From: Chromera velia
Taxonomy: Eukaryota > Sar > Chromeraceae
Direction of reading: 5' to 3'
Length of the DNA: 33,179 nucleotides
Assembly (NCBI GenBank): GCA_018398765.1
Contig: JAHBMJ010005727.1
Coordinates: 6,868-40,046 of the forward strand
Shown one piece after another: positions 10,981-21,318 of the stretch. The position numbers were made by a program, and so were the translations under genes. The notes under the pieces were generated by a model, which did no database searches, had not been told where the DNA came from, and saw only the letters and a list, made by a program, of their open reading frames with translations. Within the stretch, counting starts at the first letter, position 1. Each line of letters begins with the position of its first letter.

Positions 10981-12640
10981 TGCTCGCGTTTTAGCCTGCG
11001 TCGAAACCGGCCCTATAATGCAACGCTAACTGTACTACTTTGAATTGCTTTAAATTGCTTGTTTCTCATCAAGTTGAAGACTTGAAGTCGAAATTCATTC
11101 GAATCAATGATTCGATCTATACATTATAATCCCCATACATCATCATCATCATCATCAATACATAGAATTCCGAGTCTTGGTAGAATTTACTCTACAGGAG
11201 CAATGAAAACAATCAAAAGGGGTGATTTAGAGGTTAGTTCAATATTCATTATCGCAGACTCCGGCCCCCTCCCTCCTAGCCCCCTCCCTACTTTTAAGCT
11301 ATACCCGCCAGTGGTCGCATTTTTTTTTTTGTTGCACGAAATTATGTCAAACTACTACTATAGGATTTAGTATAGTATATCAAATTAAGTGCCAAAACAC
11401 CTTTTTTAGCATTTTTTTGTGTGTAGAACAACACTTTAACAACTGTTGTTTAAATATTATATGGATCATAAGCGACTTCCCCCCCCTTGACGGCTTGCGA
11501 ATCGATCATTAGATCGCAAATAATTTTTTTGATGATTTTTGATGGCCTCACACGAACCGTAATACTGAGTTAGACCCCCTTCTTCCTTTACATTCGCTTT
11601 TCTAGTCGCTTTCACCTATTTAGGTAACGAAACAGCTAGCGAAACAGGTTGGTTTAATGTTTTTCAGTATATAGTTATATTATATTAAAATTAATTAAAT
11701 CAAATTAATTAAAGTATAATTAGGCTAGTAATTAGGCAAGTTCAGGGCCCATTTTAAGTCAAATCTAGGGGGAAAAGCTATAGTGTGATACAATTCAATT
11801 TATGACATAATAACCTGTAACACAATACCCAGTACCAGTAACACAATTTTACACAAACAATTGTGTCACTGCGAAACACCCTGTTAAAGAGAAGCCTAGA
11901 GAGAAGCACAGTGTGCTTAACATAGCTGAGATGATAGCTCCCGTAACCTACGAAGAGGAAAAAGGAAAATAAAAGCAAACTGTCTAGCAAACTGTCAAGC
12001 AATGAGTTTTTAAGTGGCTGAACTGGGGCTCCGTTATCAAATTGTCGTGCTAGCTGTCGGAAAAAAACCTGAAAGGAACCCCAGGGCACATGCAGACAGA
12101 CCACGCGGCACTCAGACAGCTAATTGCCAAGTCCAGTGCCAAGTTCAATGCCAACAGCGTCGAACAAAAGCCTTCAAAAAGTTGAAGAGCGAGAGTCTCC
12201 AGCGAGGGCCAAGCCTAGACAACTGACGCACGCACAGGAAACCCTCTCGCACCTGTAGGATTCAGAAGCAAGACGAACAGAGGAGAGGAGAGGGGAGGGG
12301 AACACATATTTGCATACAATCTTACAGATTCTTGTCATTGCCAGATCGAAGAAAACACTGAATTGTCCCCACCTGACCGAGCCCTGACTTAGTTCACTTG
12401 ACGTGACCCCAAAGAAAAGGACACACCGGAGACGTCCAGGCGCCTCATCTCCGTTTGATTCGCTTCAGCAGAAGGGCTACGTACATGAGTGCACGCCATG
12501 CCGATTTGGATGATGATTGTGTTTTCTGTTCAACGTTGCTTGTCTGTGTGAGTCCGTTCAGCTCTCTTTCTTTACGCTGTTTGCGCCCAACACGCTTCCC
12601 TTCTTCGCCTTCGATCAATCCCTCTTCCTAAGAGAAGCGT
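10981..12640. other. AT-rich gene-free block
   Basis: Sequence turns AT-rich, with TCA repeats at 11139-11156, T runs and ATTAATTAA clusters at 11680-11720. Frames are short and interrupted. I see no RNA gene or exon. From about 12230 the composition returns to that of the coding islands, without an identifiable gene before 12918. Confidence 0.6.
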
Positions 12641-12649
12641 GGACGACAG

Positions 12650-12742
12650 AAAAACAAAAAAATGAACGAAGGAAGAAAATGAAAAAAAAAACAGAAAGCA
12701 AGAAAAAAAAGAAAGAAAGAAAGAAAGAAAGAAAAGAAAGAA

Positions 12743-12773
<31 letters not shown>

Positions 12774-12800
12774 GAAGAGAAGGAACATAGAGAAAAGTAA
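12650..12800. repeat. (GAAA)n polypurine tract
   Basis: About 120 bases of AAAG/GAAA repeat on the plus strand, with mirror-symmetric purine runs. It lies just beyond the 3' end of the minus-strand gene that stops at 12918. Confidence 0.9.
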
Positions 12801-12917
12801 AGAAAGATGTGGTGAGCCTAAGAAAAGGAACGGCCAGAAACAGAGGACAAAGGCAAATCCCTGTTTTTCCATCTGACTGACCGTCTACGTAACGTTTACA
12901 CCCTGTCTCCCTTCCAT

Positions 12918-13396
12918 TCATTTACTTTTTTTCTTCCGACTCGGGGGTGGGGACTCTTCACCTTCTCGGGGGGGCTGCCTGCTACTGCTAGGCCGCGACT
13001 CAGAACGGGATGAGCTGCTTTGCTCCTTCTCCTTCTCCTTTTCTTTTTTGGACTTTTTCGTTTTTTTCTCCTTCGTCTTTTCTCTCCCCCCCTCTGCTTC
13101 CTTTTCTTCTTCTTCTGCTTCTTCATGAGCAGAGACTCCTATTGGCAATGGAGGGGGCTGCATGGAGGTGAAGTTTCCCTGGCCTACCCACTTAGGTTTG
13201 TGGAGGGGCACTAACGCGTCTGGAATGCCCATGGGATTCTCCTCAATGCACAGACTGTCCTCTGTCTCCTTTCCCTTTTCCTTCTGAGCCTGACGGAGAA
13301 ATTTGTCCTCTGCGACTGCCTCCCAGTCCGGAAGAAACTCTACACGCCCGACGTAAACGTTTGCTGCATCACTCATTCACTCAATCACTCACTCAC

Positions 13397-13435
<39 letters not shown>

Positions 13436-13460
13436 ACCAATCAATCAATCAATCAGTCAG

Positions 13461-13494
<34 letters not shown>

Positions 13495-13835
13495 CATCGA
13501 CCAATCAATCAACCAATGAATCAATCAATCAGTCAATCAATCCATCGACCGATCAATCAACCAAAGAATCAATCACTCAGTCAATCAATCAATCAATCAA
13601 TCAATCACCGTGCAGGAGTTCAGAGAAGAACATCGGATCGAAAATGCGCGGATGAAAAGTATGGAGGAGAGGAAAGAGGATCAAGTGTGTAGTCAAGAAG
13701 AACAAAATGATCAACAAAGAAAAACCACTCAAAGGTCGGACCAGCTGCCTGTCGAGCTGTCACAAAAGAAAGGAAAGCAAAGGAAAGGAGAATGGAGTCC
13801 TGCCACTCGCACGCACACCCACACACATTTGCACA

Positions 13836-13897
<62 letters not shown>

Positions 13898-14000
13898 TAC
13901 ATACATACATACATACACACACTTACACACACACACACACAGACTCACTCAGTCACTCACTCACTCACTCACACTCTCACTCTCTCTCTCTCTCTTTCTC

Positions 14001-14032
<32 letters not shown>

Positions 14033-14035
14033 ACG

Positions 14036-14085
<50 letters not shown>

Positions 14086-14234
14086 TACATACATACATAC
14101 ATACACACACTTACACACACACACACACAGACTCACTCAGTCACTCACTCACTCACTCACACTCTCACTCTCTCTCTCTCTCTTTCTCTCTTTCTCTCTC
14201 TCTTTCTCTCTTTCTCTCTCTCTCTCTCTATCTA

Positions 14235-14266
<32 letters not shown>

Positions 14267-14269
14267 ACG

Positions 14270-14320
<51 letters not shown>

Positions 14321-15018
14321 AAGAAAAAAGCAACCGACCCACCAAGAGAGAGAGTGGCCGAAGGTATGGACCCCATTTCCATCGGAAATTCCTGACCCAA
14401 AATTTCGTCTTTGGCAGGGGTGATGCGCACCTTTACTTTCTGTTTTTTCTTCTTCTTGCTACTCTTTTTTGAATTCACCACAATCGACACTTCCGAGGAC
14501 GTGGGGGGGTCCGTGTAGAGACACCCCATGTGGTCACTCACAAGTGCAAGGAGGTCCTCTTCTTCTCCCTCTATGTCCTCGTGTACACTCACAAACAAAA
14601 GCTGAGACCCTACAGGCGCCTCACTCTCCTCATCCTCATCCTCCCCGTCGTCTTCCTCCTCACCGGAAGGCAACAGCTCCCCATCGGACTCTCCCTCAGG
14701 CACCAGCTTTCTCTCGATAGGGCCGGAATCCTCAGCAGCCGTCTCTCCTCTCCCCACACGCCTACCCGCCCTTCCGCCTCTTCCCTCTTTCACACGCACA
14801 TAATCCTTCACATTCTTCAGACCCCCATCGACGAATTTTGCGGTCTCCTTGATCACCTCTTCGTCGATGACCTCATCGTGTGAGAGCACATGGCGAGGCA
14901 TCATCTCACGTTCCAAAAATTCGCATTGCTTGGCAACGGTGTGAGGATGGACCCTCACGTACTGGGCTTCTCTCTTGGTCAGGTTGGGCATCGGTGGGAA
15001 AATGCGGGAGGAGGACAT
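12918..15018 (-). CDS. unrecognised charged protein, two exons
   Basis: Exons 15018-14397 and 13363-12918 join in phase (donor G|GTCAGG, acceptor GATGCAG|CA) to give 355 residues ending at a TAA. I do not recognise the family. Residues 1-75 look globular or helical (FPPMPNLTKREAQYVRVHP near the start). Residues 76-150 are Arg/Gly- and then Asp/Glu-rich. About 150-185 is again ordered-looking. A KKSSKKKKKQK basic cluster precedes the exon junction. A short conserved-looking stretch follows (VYVGRVEFLPDWEAVAED, then NPMGIPDALVPLHKPKW). The last 75 residues are Glu/Lys- and Ser/Arg-rich and probably disordered. The basic tracts would suit a nuclear protein, which is inference. Exon 2 carries its own ATG at 13376, so two separate genes remain possible, but the matching phase favours one. 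The gene diverges from the SNF7 gene. Confidence 0.6.
13377..13610. repeat. (CAAT)n tetranucleotide array in the intron
   Basis: About 220 bases of CAAT/AATC repeat with occasional CAGT, CCAT and CGAC variants. It lies inside the intron of the 15018-12918 gene, directly upstream (in gene sense) of the 3' splice site. Confidence 0.95.
13835..14320. repeat. compound CA/CATA/CACT/CT array, 188-bp higher-order period
   Basis: CA, CATA, CACT and CT/CTTT microsatellites follow each other in a fixed order. The whole series is repeated: the ACTCACTCAGTCACTCACTC block occurs at 13943 and again at 14131. Each CT stretch is followed by the CACGCATACACATACACATA junction (about 14031 and 14266). The array fills the same intron as the CAAT array. 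Frames through it encode only His-Thr or Ser-Leu repeats. Confidence 0.95.
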
Positions 15019-15939
15019 GTCTGCTTTCCTTCCTCACGTCAGGGAGGGAGACGGCTATGGGAAGGGGTAGTATATCTCGCTCAAATTGAAACGAGGGTTG
15101 CTTCAGAAATGGTGGGTATATCTCGCTCAAATTGAAACGAGGGTTGCTTCAGAAATGGTGGCGGCGTTTGTTTCCCTAAGAGCTCCCGAACGGTAAAGCA
15201 GCACGAAGCAAACAGAGAGGATTAGTGTCCTATTCGAAAGTTCTCAGGCAGTCTCATACACGAGCTCTGCACTTCGATCGACCGAAGAGACGGCACCCAC
15301 CCCACAACAACGAAGAGAGATCGAATGCAAACAGATCACCTCCGAGGCACATATGATTTGTGGCAAATTAAGATGAGGGAGTGCATGCAGATCGCAATGC
15401 TGAATCATTTGGTAAACTGCGCTCTCAGTTTGAACCTTAATTCAACCGCTGCTCAATCAATGTCAGAATATGTCAGATGATGGGTTTTGACAGCACTCAG
15501 CTTGCAGCATGCTTGCAGCAGCTTTTGTGCGGCGGCGCCAAGTAAAACTCGGCATCCGCATATATGCATGCATATGGAGGGGGGGCATTGGGGCGCGCCT
15601 CACGTACTTTGAATCGTTGACACAAAAAACCGACTTTCGGGCCATTTTCGGGCCTCATATGATATATAAGATCTCATATGTGCACGGATTAAATTTGCGA
15701 GCCGATTTTGTGGCTCACTCCAAGAATCCAAGACAAAGAATTCCTAAGAAGGGAGCTTGCTGTGGTCCATTCGCACCGGTAAGAGCTCACTGTCTTTCGA
15801 ACTTCTGTCTCTGGTGCCTTCACCGGGTCCCTTTCTCGTCTAGCTTAGAAAGCGGAAACGCCAGAGGTGAAAAGAACCCAGAGACTGGTACTTGATCTCG
15901 TCTTGAGCTTTCATTCTGTATTTGTAGAACGTTTCCAGG
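15019..15939. promoter_or_regulatory. divergent intergenic region with 46-bp tandem duplication
   Basis: The 921 bases between the two divergent starts should hold both promoters. A 46-bp unit beginning TATATCTCGCTCAAATTGAA occurs twice head to tail (15071-15116 and 15117-15162), about 50 bases upstream of the minus-strand ATG. A TATGCATGCATA palindrome lies at 15561-15572. There is no TATA box I can assign with confidence. Confidence 0.5.
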
Positions 15940-16515
15940 ATGCGTTTGTTTTTCGGGAAGAAGAAGGAGGAGACTCCTCAGGTAGACATTCCCACAGCCA
16001 TCAAGCAAAACAAAGAGGCTCTGGAGGTGCTGGAGAAACGACACGCACTTCTGGAGAAGAAAATCCAAAAGGTCAGAAAGAAAGAAAGAAAAAGAGAGAG
16101 AGAGACTGCAAGCAAGCTATTTGTTCTGCCAAGACAGACAATCGGCACATCAAAATGGAGCAGGAAGGAAGTAGCGAGGGAAGTGGACATCGGTGCGTTC
16201 CTCCTGTACGAGTGTAGTCTATTTGACTGAGATAATGGCAGAAAGGAGACGAAGCCGTCTCCAGGTGCTTGTTTTTTGGGGGTCTTGCCTTTCGGGCTGG
16301 CTTCTTTTCCTGCTCTCTCACTGGGAATGGCTTGCCTGCCGCTGTGTGCTCGTTCCTTCCTCTTTGCCTGCCTTTGTCGGTGAGGACCGTGATTAACGCG
16401 CGGCCTGCTTTCTCTGGACCGAGCTAACTCCACTTCCATTCCTTCTCCATCTGCGCCTGCCTCCCTGCCTTCCTTCCCCACCACAGATATACCCACTCAC
16501 GATCTGTCGATCGTT

Positions 16516-16561
<46 letters not shown>

Positions 16562-17127
16562 TGCAGGAGCAAGAAGATGCAATCGCGAAAACGCGGGCGA
16601 AGAACAAGTCGGGGGCCCTGATGGCTCTGAAGAGGAAGCAAATGTTCACTGCACAGATGGAGCAGGTGAACAACCAGCGCCTGACCCTAGAGCAGCAGGT
16701 GATGACGCTCGAATCATCCCAGAGTCAGGCCGCTGCGGTGGGGGCTCTGAAGGTGGGCGTGCAGGCTCAGAAGGTGATGGGGCAGACTTTGAACATAGAT
16801 AAGATCGATGAACTGATGGATGACATTCAAGAGCAGAAGGATCTGCAGAACGAAATTGATGAAGTCTTCAAGCAGCAGGCCAACGTGGTGGGAGACGACG
16901 AAGATTTGTTGGCAGAACTGGCGGAGTTGGAGGGACAGCAGTTGGATGACAGGCTTCTCGAGGCCTCCGGGGTTCCTTCCAGTGTTCCCACGGGAGCAGA
17001 GGGAATCGAAACCCCCGCAGTGCCCTCTGGTCCCATTTCGTCCACAGCCGCGCCCTCACGTCCCGCTGCTTCGAAGGTGAAGAGCGACGAGGAGCAGCTG
17101 GCCGAATTGCAGGCTTCCCTTGCATAG
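15940..17127 (+). CDS. ESCRT-III subunit SNF7/CHMP4-like
   Basis: Exons 15940-16071 and 16567-17127 join in phase 0 (AAG|GTCAGA, TGTGCAG|GAG) to give 230 residues, the usual size for the family. SNF7/CHMP4 is the core subunit that polymerises on membranes to drive budding away from the cytosol and scission. The start MRLFFGKKK matches the amphipathic, basic N-terminus of the family. Residues 15-120 form the long helical hairpin. NIDKIDELMDDIQEQ is the characteristic late helix, and DEDLLAELAELEGQQLDD matches the acidic autoinhibitory helix. A Pro/Ala/Ser linker then leads to a C-terminal helix with EEQLAELQASL, in the place of the MIT-interacting motif. The intron holds an AAAG run and a TG microsatellite directly before the acceptor. 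The last six codons and the 3' flank are duplicated at 25848-26443. Confidence 0.93.
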
Positions 17128-17715
17128 CTCCTTCTTTCCATGCAGTAGTCGTTCGGCAAGGCTCTGACTGTCCTTGCTGTGTTGAGTTTTTGATCAGGTG
17201 TATAGGATGGATGCATGCATGGATTGGGAGGAGGGTGGAGGGTCTGTAGCACATAGGTGGAGGGTGAGAGGGGGGGCTTTGGGTAGGTGTGTGGGGCGGG
17301 CCGCCCGCCTGCCTGCCTGCTTGCTTGCTGGGTGGAGGGGTGGGAAGAGGAGAAGAAACAGGAGGAGAAGGAGGGGGGTAAGAAAGGGGAGGAAACGAAA
17401 AGGGTTGGGCTTACTTTCCTTTCTCTTTCCGCCCTTCCTGTTTTACTTTTCTTCTCTGAGCGGATCCGGTGACCGCCCTGACTGCCCTACTGTTGGTTGT
17501 CTGTTTGAATGCCTCATTGCGTGTGTGCTGTGCATGCGTACGTGCGTGTGTGCCGGAAGGGCGGCTAGTAGATGAACCCGCGCCTCGGAAAGATCACAAA
17601 GCCCCTGGGGACAAGGAGGAAAAGAACGGTCTGGGTGGGCAGAAAGGGCTGTACTGAAACTTGAAGGAACAGAGAGAGGAGAAGGAAAAAAGAAGGGAAC
17701 AAAAGAGCCAGTTCT
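17107..17715 (+). repeat. SNF7 gene tail and 3' flank, duplicated at 25848-26443
   Basis: From the last codons of the SNF7 gene (TTGCAGGCTTCCCTTGCATAG) to about 17715 the sequence recurs behind the BTB gene, with small indels and substitutions. Shared landmarks are GCAGTAGTCGTTCGGCAAGG, CTTGCTGGGTG, a GAGGAGAAGAAACAGGAGG purine tract, GACCGCCCTGACTGCCCT and GAACAGAGAGAGGAGAAGG. Confidence 0.9.
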
Positions 17716-18640
17716 GGAGAGGAAGAGAGAGCGAAATGGGGGTGTCTTCCCGCCACATACCTCTTCCCTCTTTCTTGTTAGGTCAGACGAGAATACGAAT
17801 GCTGTCCGTCTGGAAGCTGGGGGAGGGGAGCGGCTGCATGCCAAGAAGAGACGGGCGTCGGTTAAGAAGAAAGGAACCGGGGGGAAGGACGAATGTAAGA
17901 GCCGACTTTCGTGAGATTGCTCACGAGAGGAATGAAGGCAATGACTCTTGCCTGTTCGGATAGAAGACGGGGGCCGGCCGGAGGGGTTAAAACTAGTGAA
18001 CAGGGGGAAACAGCTCCTGTTGCTTGAATTCTGTACGTTTACTTAAATAACAAAAACTCAAACTTGAGTATAGTGACCAGATTTGATTTGATAGATGTTG
18101 ATTTGATTTGATTTGGTTTGAGCTTAAGGCTCTAGATTTGCAAATCTAGGCGGGGATTTGAGGTTAGAACCGTTGGGTTTGAGGTTAAACTTCATAAGTT
18201 CCTTAACTGTCTTGACATGTGAGCTCTCTTAGTTTTTTATCAATAACAACTCACAATTTTAGGTTTTTTACTGTTTTTGAAGAAATGATTCGATTTAAAA
18301 CAGCTCTGAAGCTTTAAAAAAAAAAAATAATGGTGGAATATTCTAGGTTGTGCACTGCATGCATGTAAAAAGATATTTAAAAAATATCAGGGTCCCCGCG
18401 GTCCACTGCCGGGCCTCGACTATCTAATTTTTTTTTCATACATCAGGTCCATGATCAGGATAAAAAAAAATTTTTTGAGTGTTATTAAAGTATTGTAAGG
18501 ATGCTGTCCTCATATTATAAAGAGTATTAAAAGGCTAGATTAAAGGGTGTTGCATCTATTGTTGCATAAAAAATAATACTATTCCGACGTACTTCTAGCT
18601 CGATTGGCTAGATACTACATCAGAACGTATGTATATATAT
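17716..18640. other. transition to an AT-rich gene-free block
   Basis: After about 17980 the sequence becomes AT-rich, with GATTTGATTTG repeats at 18084-18118 and several A or T runs. No exon is visible. Confidence 0.6.
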
Positions 18641-18835
18641 TTGAAGCTCAGACAACTTAGCCTTAGACCACTCTTCAATCTTCAGTTAGTGTCCAGACAG
18701 TGTCGTAGAGGTCCTTGATTAGGGTCCTTTCAAGTCTTTGTTGCTGAAGTCGTTTCCAAGGAAACTACTTGTACAGAGGTCCTTAGTCCAGAAGTAGTTT
18801 CCAAAGGAAACTACTTACTATCAGAGGTCGATAGT
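18640..18835. repeat. left cluster of GTAGTTTCC/GGAAACTAC modules
   Basis: Two imperfect palindromes, GTTTCCAAGGAAACTACTTG near 18757 and AGTAGTTTCCAAAGGAAACT near 18794, sit among AGGTCCTT(A/G) repeats just outside the left inverted repeat. The same module recurs on the right side of the element. Confidence 0.75.
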
Positions 18836-19291
18836 TACCCTAATGAATTGGAAGTTGAATTGGGCGTCGAATTGGTAGTACTACCAATTTTTTACCTCCA
18901 GTAACTCCCAATTTTGAAAAATTGGTACCTAGTCTAGTGAAAGAAGTACATGGAGTTTGAAGCTAAATTTTGTGTACGGGCTAGACAAGGGCTCACTAGT
19001 CTCTAGCCGCAGTCATTAGACTCTAATTCATTACTAGGAACAAATTCTATGAACACTTAGAGTCACCTAAAAATTGGGAGTTACCAATTTTTAAATAGGA
19101 ATTTTTTAGGACCGCCGAAAAAAAAAATTGGTAGTGCAAAAAAAAAAGGGGGGACTCAACTTGAAACTTTTGTTTTGTGTGTTATAGTGCACCGCTAATG
19201 CAATACAAAATGGACAGTGGACAGCTTTATACAAGCTGCACGTACTAGTATAAAAAACAGAGCGAAAATCGATCTAATTAACCATGTAAGC

Positions 19292-19741
19292 CTACCAGAA
19301 TTCATAATCCCTCCATATGCCGGACAGTGGTTGCTGATCTTTGTTCAGATCATGCCCCTCTCTCCCAAACATCTCCCACTTAGTGGTTCCCAGACGCCTC
19401 AAATGGAGATTATATTCCTTTTTCTTCTCCTCTAACAGATTTTGGGGGGGGACAAAATGGGTATACTGAAAAATGACTAAGGAATCATCTGAAAAAATTC
19501 CTATGTCTGCCTTTTTTCTGTGATCATCTGTGAGCTCTTTCAGCTCCAAAATCTTCACGGTGAACTTAACATCTGAAAACATCGTATGAGCGATGTTCAG
19601 CTCTCTCTCTCTACAGCGAATCTCTCCCGAAACTCGGCGGGGATGACAAATCCATCCTTGTCCATTTCCTTTGACCTCTCCCTCTGTCAGCTTTGTGCGA
19701 CTATGGTTACAGAGCGCTGGGGAAGAGGGGGGCACTGACAA
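19292..19741 (-). CDS. ORF inside the inverted-repeat element, unknown
   Basis: A 149-codon minus-strand frame in the interior of the fold-back element. The middle part (MFSDVKFTVKILELKELTDD onward) has an ordinary, charged composition. The region has more coding-like character than the AT-rich arms. I recognise no transposase catalytic triad or DNA-binding motif. It may be a cargo or remnant exon. Confidence 0.3.
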   Translation of the reverse strand: MSVPPSSPALCNHSRTKLTEGEVKGNGQGWICHPRRVSGEIRCRERELNIAHTMFSDVKFTVKILELKELTDDHRKKADIGIFSDDSLVIFQYTHFVPPQNLLEEKKKEYNLHLRRLGTTKWEMFGREGHDLNKDQQPLSGIWRDYEFW

Positions 19742-20040
19742 GAACTTTCACTTTTCGATTTCTTCTTTTTCTTTTATTCTTTCCCTTGATCCGTTTCGTT
19801 CTCTCTCCCACCTTAAGGCTTATAGAGACTAGCAGCTGCCAACTGAATTGAGGCTACCGCAGCGGCGACAGACGACTCGGAGATCCCTCCTTCTTGCTTC
19901 TATTTAAGGGCTGTCTGCATATCTTTCAGGAGTAGGAGATTATTTGGACGGGAAAGACGTGCTTTCTCTCTCTCAAAAGTCTGAATTTTTTCCTCCACAA
20001 CCCCCAGGTCACTCTGAAATGACTCTTCTTCCCGGTGTAG

Positions 20041-20277
20041 ATCTACTCGCACTTCGCGGTGTGGATCCACCGGTTTGGGAGGTTGAACACAGCGAAATGC
20101 TACGGCTTTGAATCATATCATAAGAAGGTTTGCAAACGTTTTATCCTACAAGGGGGACGTTATTCATATGATCGTTTTATTCTGGAAGATCTGGTTTTTG
20201 CGTGGTTGTACAAGAGAAAGAAAGCCATGCAAGCATATTTTGCCGATGTGTCACGCCAGGAGGGACTTCGAGCATGA
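20041..20277 (+). pseudogene. possible transposase remnant inside the element
   Basis: The frame is open from the stop just before 20041 to the TGA at 20275-20277. The peptide has HFAVWIHRFGRLNTAKCYG followed by FESYHKKVCKRF. That pattern (His, RFG, then FESxxxxxK) is reminiscent of the C-terminal domain next to CACTA/Plavaka-type transposases. This is resemblance from memory over about 40 residues, not a search result. No start codon and no DDE core are visible, so if the reading is right this is a fragment. Confidence 0.3.
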
Positions 20278-20696
20278 ATAACACTATGAAACTATACAAA
20301 ACTTATGGATTTATGAAGTTCTGTGCAGCCACAACACTGTTCTATTATAGCGTTCTTTCTTTCTATATATATTTTACTTTCTAGGAGAAGTTATAAAATT
20401 GGTAGTCAAAAAAAAAAAATTGGGTGTTGATTTTCTTAAAAATTGATAGTTAGTCCTGGAAAAAAATTGGTAACTCCCAATTTTTAGGTGACTCTAAGTG
20501 TGAATTAGAGTCTAATAACTGCGGCTTGAGACTAGTGAGCCCCTGTCTAGCCCGTATACAAAATTTTAGCTTCAAACTCCATGTACTTCTTTCACTAGAC
20601 TGGGTACCAATTTTTTAAAATTGGGAGTTACTGGCGGTAAAAAATTGGTAGTACTACCAATTCAACGCCCAATTCAACTTCCAATTCATTAGGGTA

Positions 20697-20995
20697 GAAG
20701 TAGTTTCCAAAGGAAACTACTTGTAAGAGCTCGATGGTCAGAAGTAGTTTCCGTTGTGTGTATAAGAAGGTCTTTCGGAAACTACTTGTTATGGAGCTAT
20801 AAAGCCTTCCAGAAGAGGAACAGGAGGTTAGAAGTCTTTATTGGAAACAACGGACGTCTAAATTTCTTAGAGATTCTTAGAGGTTATTATGTGTAGAGGT
20901 GGAAACTACTTCTGAGAGTGACTGGTCATGCAGTAGGTCCTTGTTGGAAACTACTTGCCATTTGGAAACTACTTAAGAGGTAGAAGGTTATTTTT
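20697..20995. repeat. right cluster of GTAGTTTCC/GGAAACTAC modules
   Basis: Immediately outside the right inverted repeat the module appears at least six times: 20700 (palindromic, as on the left), 20743, 20779, 20900, 20953 and 20970. An AGGTCCTTG flank like that on the left recurs near 20934. Confidence 0.8.
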
Positions 20996-21237
20996 GCTTA
21001 AAGGTTCACTTTCAAGGAAGTTCTTAATGACTCGGACAATCCAAGTGCCACTTTTTGGTTGGTCCATCTCTGAAAAAGTTTGGGCTTTAATTTATGGAAG
21101 ACTTGCAATTTTCCGAGTCTTCCGATAGTCTTTCGGTTTATGCTACAGTCCATTATTTTGTGATACAGGCCATTATTGTTGTTTTGGCATAGCTATAGGA
21201 CATGATTTTTATAGTTTTGGCACCTTTTATCTATCGG

Positions 21238-21318
21238 AAAAAAGAGAGGTGACCGGGGATTGAACCCGAGACCTTCTAATTATTAGTCCTGCATCTTAAC
21301 CACTATAACATAAATACT
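21238..21318 (-). tRNA. tRNA-like sequence, probably a pseudogene or SINE head
   Basis: On the minus strand the sequence has an A-box-like TAGTGGTTAAG, a good B box (GGTTCAATCCC inside a TCGGG/CCCGG T-arm stem) and a run of six T directly after the 3' end, as expected for RNA polymerase III termination. The 5' acceptor strand does not pair with the 3' strand, and the anticodon arm does not form a proper five-pair stem, so no anticodon is assigned. It is more likely a tRNA-derived repeat than a working tRNA. Confidence 0.45.

Larger units (their letters stand above)
18836..20696. mobile_element. fold-back DNA transposon-like element with ~250-bp terminal inverted repeats
   Basis: 18836-19096 is the reverse complement of 20461-20696 at roughly 95% identity by eye; the left arm has one extra 24-bp segment near 19032-19055. 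Arm ends read TA-CCCTAATGAATTGG on the left and CCAATTCATTAGGG-TA on the right, which fits a TA target-site duplication. Each arm itself contains short palindromes (AATTGGTAGTACTACCAATT and AATTGGGAGTTACC). The interior of about 1.36 kb has two short ORFs but no intact transposase I can name. This looks like a degraded or non-autonomous cut-and-paste element. Confidence 0.8.

Noticed and set aside
12517-12876. Lys-rich ORF on the plus strand
   Set aside because: It is produced by the GAAA tract; the upstream and downstream residues carry no domain.
13377-13610. Regularly spaced short repeats suggestive of a CRISPR array (also GAAT, GATT and CATC arrays)
   Set aside because: Units are 4 bp with no unique spacers; these are microsatellites in a eukaryotic genome.
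13610-14472. Long plus-strand ORFs of about 230-260 codons made of His-Thr, Ser-Leu and Tyr-Ile repeats
   Set aside because: They are translations of the CA/CATA/CT microsatellite array, open in all three frames, and lie within the intron of the minus-strand gene.
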